Shown here piece by piece: positions 62,751-64,000 of a stretch of 64,000 bases of DNA. The first letter of the stretch is position 1. Each line of letters opens with the position of its first letter. The notes below the pieces were generated by a model. The model had not been told where the DNA came from, ran no database searches, and saw only the letters and a list, made by a program, of their open reading frames with translations. Source of the stretch: Chitinophagaceae bacterium (GTDB lineage: Bacteria > Bacteroidota > Bacteroidia > Chitinophagales > UBA10324); the NCBI GenBank assembly GCA_016704325.1, contig JADJAG010000012.1, positions 124,001 to 188,000 of the forward strand. The letters are read 5' to 3'. The translations under genes were made by a program, and so were the position numbers.

Positions 62751-63068
62751 ATGCATTTGGTTTCTTCAAAGAATAGTGTTCCGATTCGATTAACAGATGA
62801 ACGATGGATGCACATAACTACAGGTCACCCTGAAGTTGCTGATTACCTGTATGAGATTCTTGCTACGATTGAAAACCCGGATGTAATTTATGAAGGCAAT
62901 GAAAACGGTTTGATTGCAGCAAAGAGTTTCCCTGAGCTAAATGCTAAATTTGTGGTGGTTATTTACAAAGAAGTGTCAGCTAGTGATGGATTTGTGATTA
63001 ACGCATTCTTATCTAGCAAGAAACAGGAATTTGAAAAGAAAAAAGTATTATGGAAACAGTTGACTTAA
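62751..63068 (+). CDS. Barnase/EndoU/RelE-like (PBECR-type) putative nuclease toxin
   Basis: This 105-residue protein opens IRLTDERWMHITTGHPEVADYLYEILATIENPDVIYEG and ends YKEVSASDGFVINAFLSSKKQEFEKKK. The pattern T-D-E-R-W-x-H-I-x-x-x-H-P-E, I-E-N-P-D, K-x-V-V-V-I-Y-K-E and DGF-I-x-x-AF is that of PBECR/BECR-like small proteins found in many genomes before DUF2283 genes. The conserved His, Arg and Lys fit an RNase of the BECR fold. The stop overlaps the start of the DUF2283 gene by 19 bp, consistent with a translationally coupled toxin-antitoxin pair. Activity is inferred. Confidence 0.75.
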   Translation: MHLVSSKNSVPIRLTDERWMHITTGHPEVADYLYEILATIENPDVIYEGNENGLIAAKSFPELNAKFVVVIYKEVSASDGFVINAFLSSKKQEFEKKKVLWKQLT

Positions 63069-63280
63069 AAGAATTTTCCTCAGCTCTGCCGTACCTGCTG
63101 CGGCATAAGACAGTATGGTCCAATTATGACGAGTTGGCGGATACGCTTTATCTGCATTTCAAAAAACCAAATCAAGCCGACCATACAGAGATGACCAACG
63201 ATGAAATAATCATTCGTTATGAGAATGATGTTATTGTGGGACTGACCATTCTCAATGCGAGTAAACGTAAGTTGGTTTAA
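63050..63280 (+). CDS. DUF2283 family protein, putative antitoxin partner
   Basis: A 76-residue protein with a DUF2283 core: WSNYDELADTLYLHF, then ADHTEMTNDEIIIRYENDVIVGLTILNASKR (about 24-74). DUF2283 proteins are short, of unknown function and recurrently encoded beside PBECR-like nucleases. The 19-bp overlap with the preceding gene and the shared strand support a functional pair. The ~20-residue N-terminal extension (METVDLKEFSSALPYLLRHK) precedes the domain. The antitoxin role is inference from context. Confidence 0.8.
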   Translation: METVDLKEFSSALPYLLRHKTVWSNYDELADTLYLHFKKPNQADHTEMTNDEIIIRYENDVIVGLTILNASKRKLV

Positions 63281-63406
63281 ATTGCTAAGCCTGTTGGATG
63301 CATTATCTTATTGGTCCGGACTTGTAGCTCTTTAAATACGGTAATCAGGTTGTTGGTCGGGATTTATTAACCCGCTCCCTTTCGCCAAACAGAGAGCTAT
63401 TTTATT

Positions 63407-64000
63407 TCATTGGGAAAGTACCCATACCGAACTGTCTTCAGTTTGGAAACCAATTATACCAAGATCCATTTTAAAGTAAACCTTGTCTAAGCCTGTTTGA
63501 GCACTGCCATAATAGCTTGTATAGACCGAATAAAATGTCTTGTTGTTTAATAAGATCGAATCAGCAAGATAACAAGTATTCATTAATGGAATAGATTCGG
63601 GAACCTGGATTTGCAGCCAATTGCTATAGTTGTAATCCGTGATGCTCAGTGATCCGCTTTTAGAAAGAATGCAGAAAAAAGAATCATAAACGGCTTCCAA
63701 TTTTAAAGTTAAAAGATATGGGAATGAATCAGATGAGAAAGAAAGCATTCGGAACTCGTTCGTATATTCAATGCCCCCACATTTAGTGGCAGTACAAAAA
63801 TTGCTTTGAGGATATCCGGTAGCTTCTGAATAAGTAAAAACCTGGGAGGAATCATGTTGATTTTTGAAAATAACCTGGGAGTTCTGAAAGTTAATCCAAC
63901 TTTTCTGTTCATCAGATAAATAATAGGAACCCAAATAAGTTGGATCACAGCGCTTGCAACTCTCTATTGAATGCACAAAAAAAAGGATGGCTAAAAGGAT
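63407..64000 (-). CDS. Putative lipoprotein of unknown function (5' end outside window)
   Basis: The frame is open to the right edge. It encodes a hydrophobic segment (ILLAILFFVHSIESC) ending in a Cys followed by KRC, likely a lipoprotein signal whose first residues lie beyond the window; the internal GTG at 63976 is not the start. The mature part has about 190 residues, is beta-rich and polar (YLGSYYLSDEQKSWINF, then FTYSEATGYPQS, KCGGIEYTNEFRMLSF and LADSILLNNKTFYSVYTSYY). No family was recognised. Similar small lipoproteins occur in Bacteroidota. Confidence 0.65.
   Translation of the reverse strand: MLLAILFFVHSIESCKRCDPTYLGSYYLSDEQKSWINFQNSQVIFKNQHDSSQVFTYSEATGYPQSNFCTATKCGGIEYTNEFRMLSFSSDSFPYLLTLKLEAVYDSFFCILSKSGSLSITDYNYSNWLQIQVPESIPLMNTCYLADSILLNNKTFYSVYTSYYGSAQTGLDKVYFKMDLGIIGFQTEDSSVWVLSQ

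Overview
The window is from a Bacteroidota chromosome, probably a Chitinophagales- or Saprospirales-like lineage (the exact taxon cannot be read from sequence alone). The evidence is the many secreted proteins ending in type IX secretion (T9SS) sorting domains, promoters of the -33/-7 type with a TTTG core, lipoproteins with Bacteroidota-like lipoboxes, a gingipain-type C25 protease, DUF2071, DUF2252, DUF2652 and Gcr-family proteins, and almost no Shine-Dalgarno sites. No rRNA, tRNA or CRISPR array was found. Both edges cut genes: a histidine kinase on the left and a lipoprotein on the right.

Layout. 0-1.4 kb: the end of a NarL-type histidine kinase and its response regulator. 1.4-5.6 kb: repeats, three tiny single-pass membrane proteins, a sulfatase and a stand-alone LuxR-type HTH protein. 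5.6-25 kb: an array of secreted repeat proteins. They are built from seven ~50-60-residue blades or six kelch-like blades, MopE-type Asp/Cys metal-binding motifs and T9SS domains. A REP-flanked IS200-like transposase and two more tiny membrane proteins are interspersed. 25.5-33.3 kb, minus strand: two lipoproteins and an outer-membrane barrel in one operon, and a STAND ATPase/beta-propeller with a HEPN-like partner in another. 33.8-47.6 kb: more secreted propellers, DUF2252, a beta-lactamase-fold hydrolase, DUF2071, a sulfotransferase, a small outer-membrane protein, a 190-bp triplicated repeat and a lone receiver protein. 47.9-61.7 kb: delta-60 repeat proteins, a DUF2652/SRPBCC protein, a PD40 propeller, an esterase, an eRF1-like protein, a Gcr-family membrane protein, a PIN relic and a C25 protease. 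62.7-64 kb: a toxin-antitoxin-like pair and a partial lipoprotein.

The most unusual signal is a promoter module repeated six times between 1.8 and 25.2 kb. It has an 18-bp palindrome (consensus ATCCCTGAATTCAGGGAT), then GTGATG, exactly 21 bp, then CATnTTTG. The distance from palindrome to -7 box is identical in all six copies. Four copies drive 38-54-residue proteins sharing an E-x-GAW motif next to one membrane helix, one precedes the HTH-only protein and one precedes a secreted seven-blade protein. I read this as an undescribed regulon linking tiny membrane proteins to the secreted repeat proteins.

The second notable feature is that every blade-family protein contains exactly seven repeats (one has 7+7), as expected for seven-bladed propellers. 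Third, single-base frameshifts, mostly in short homopolymers, are concentrated between 7.7 and 21.4 kb in these repeat genes and absent from the next 42 kb. This is either local decay or variation, or local sequence error.
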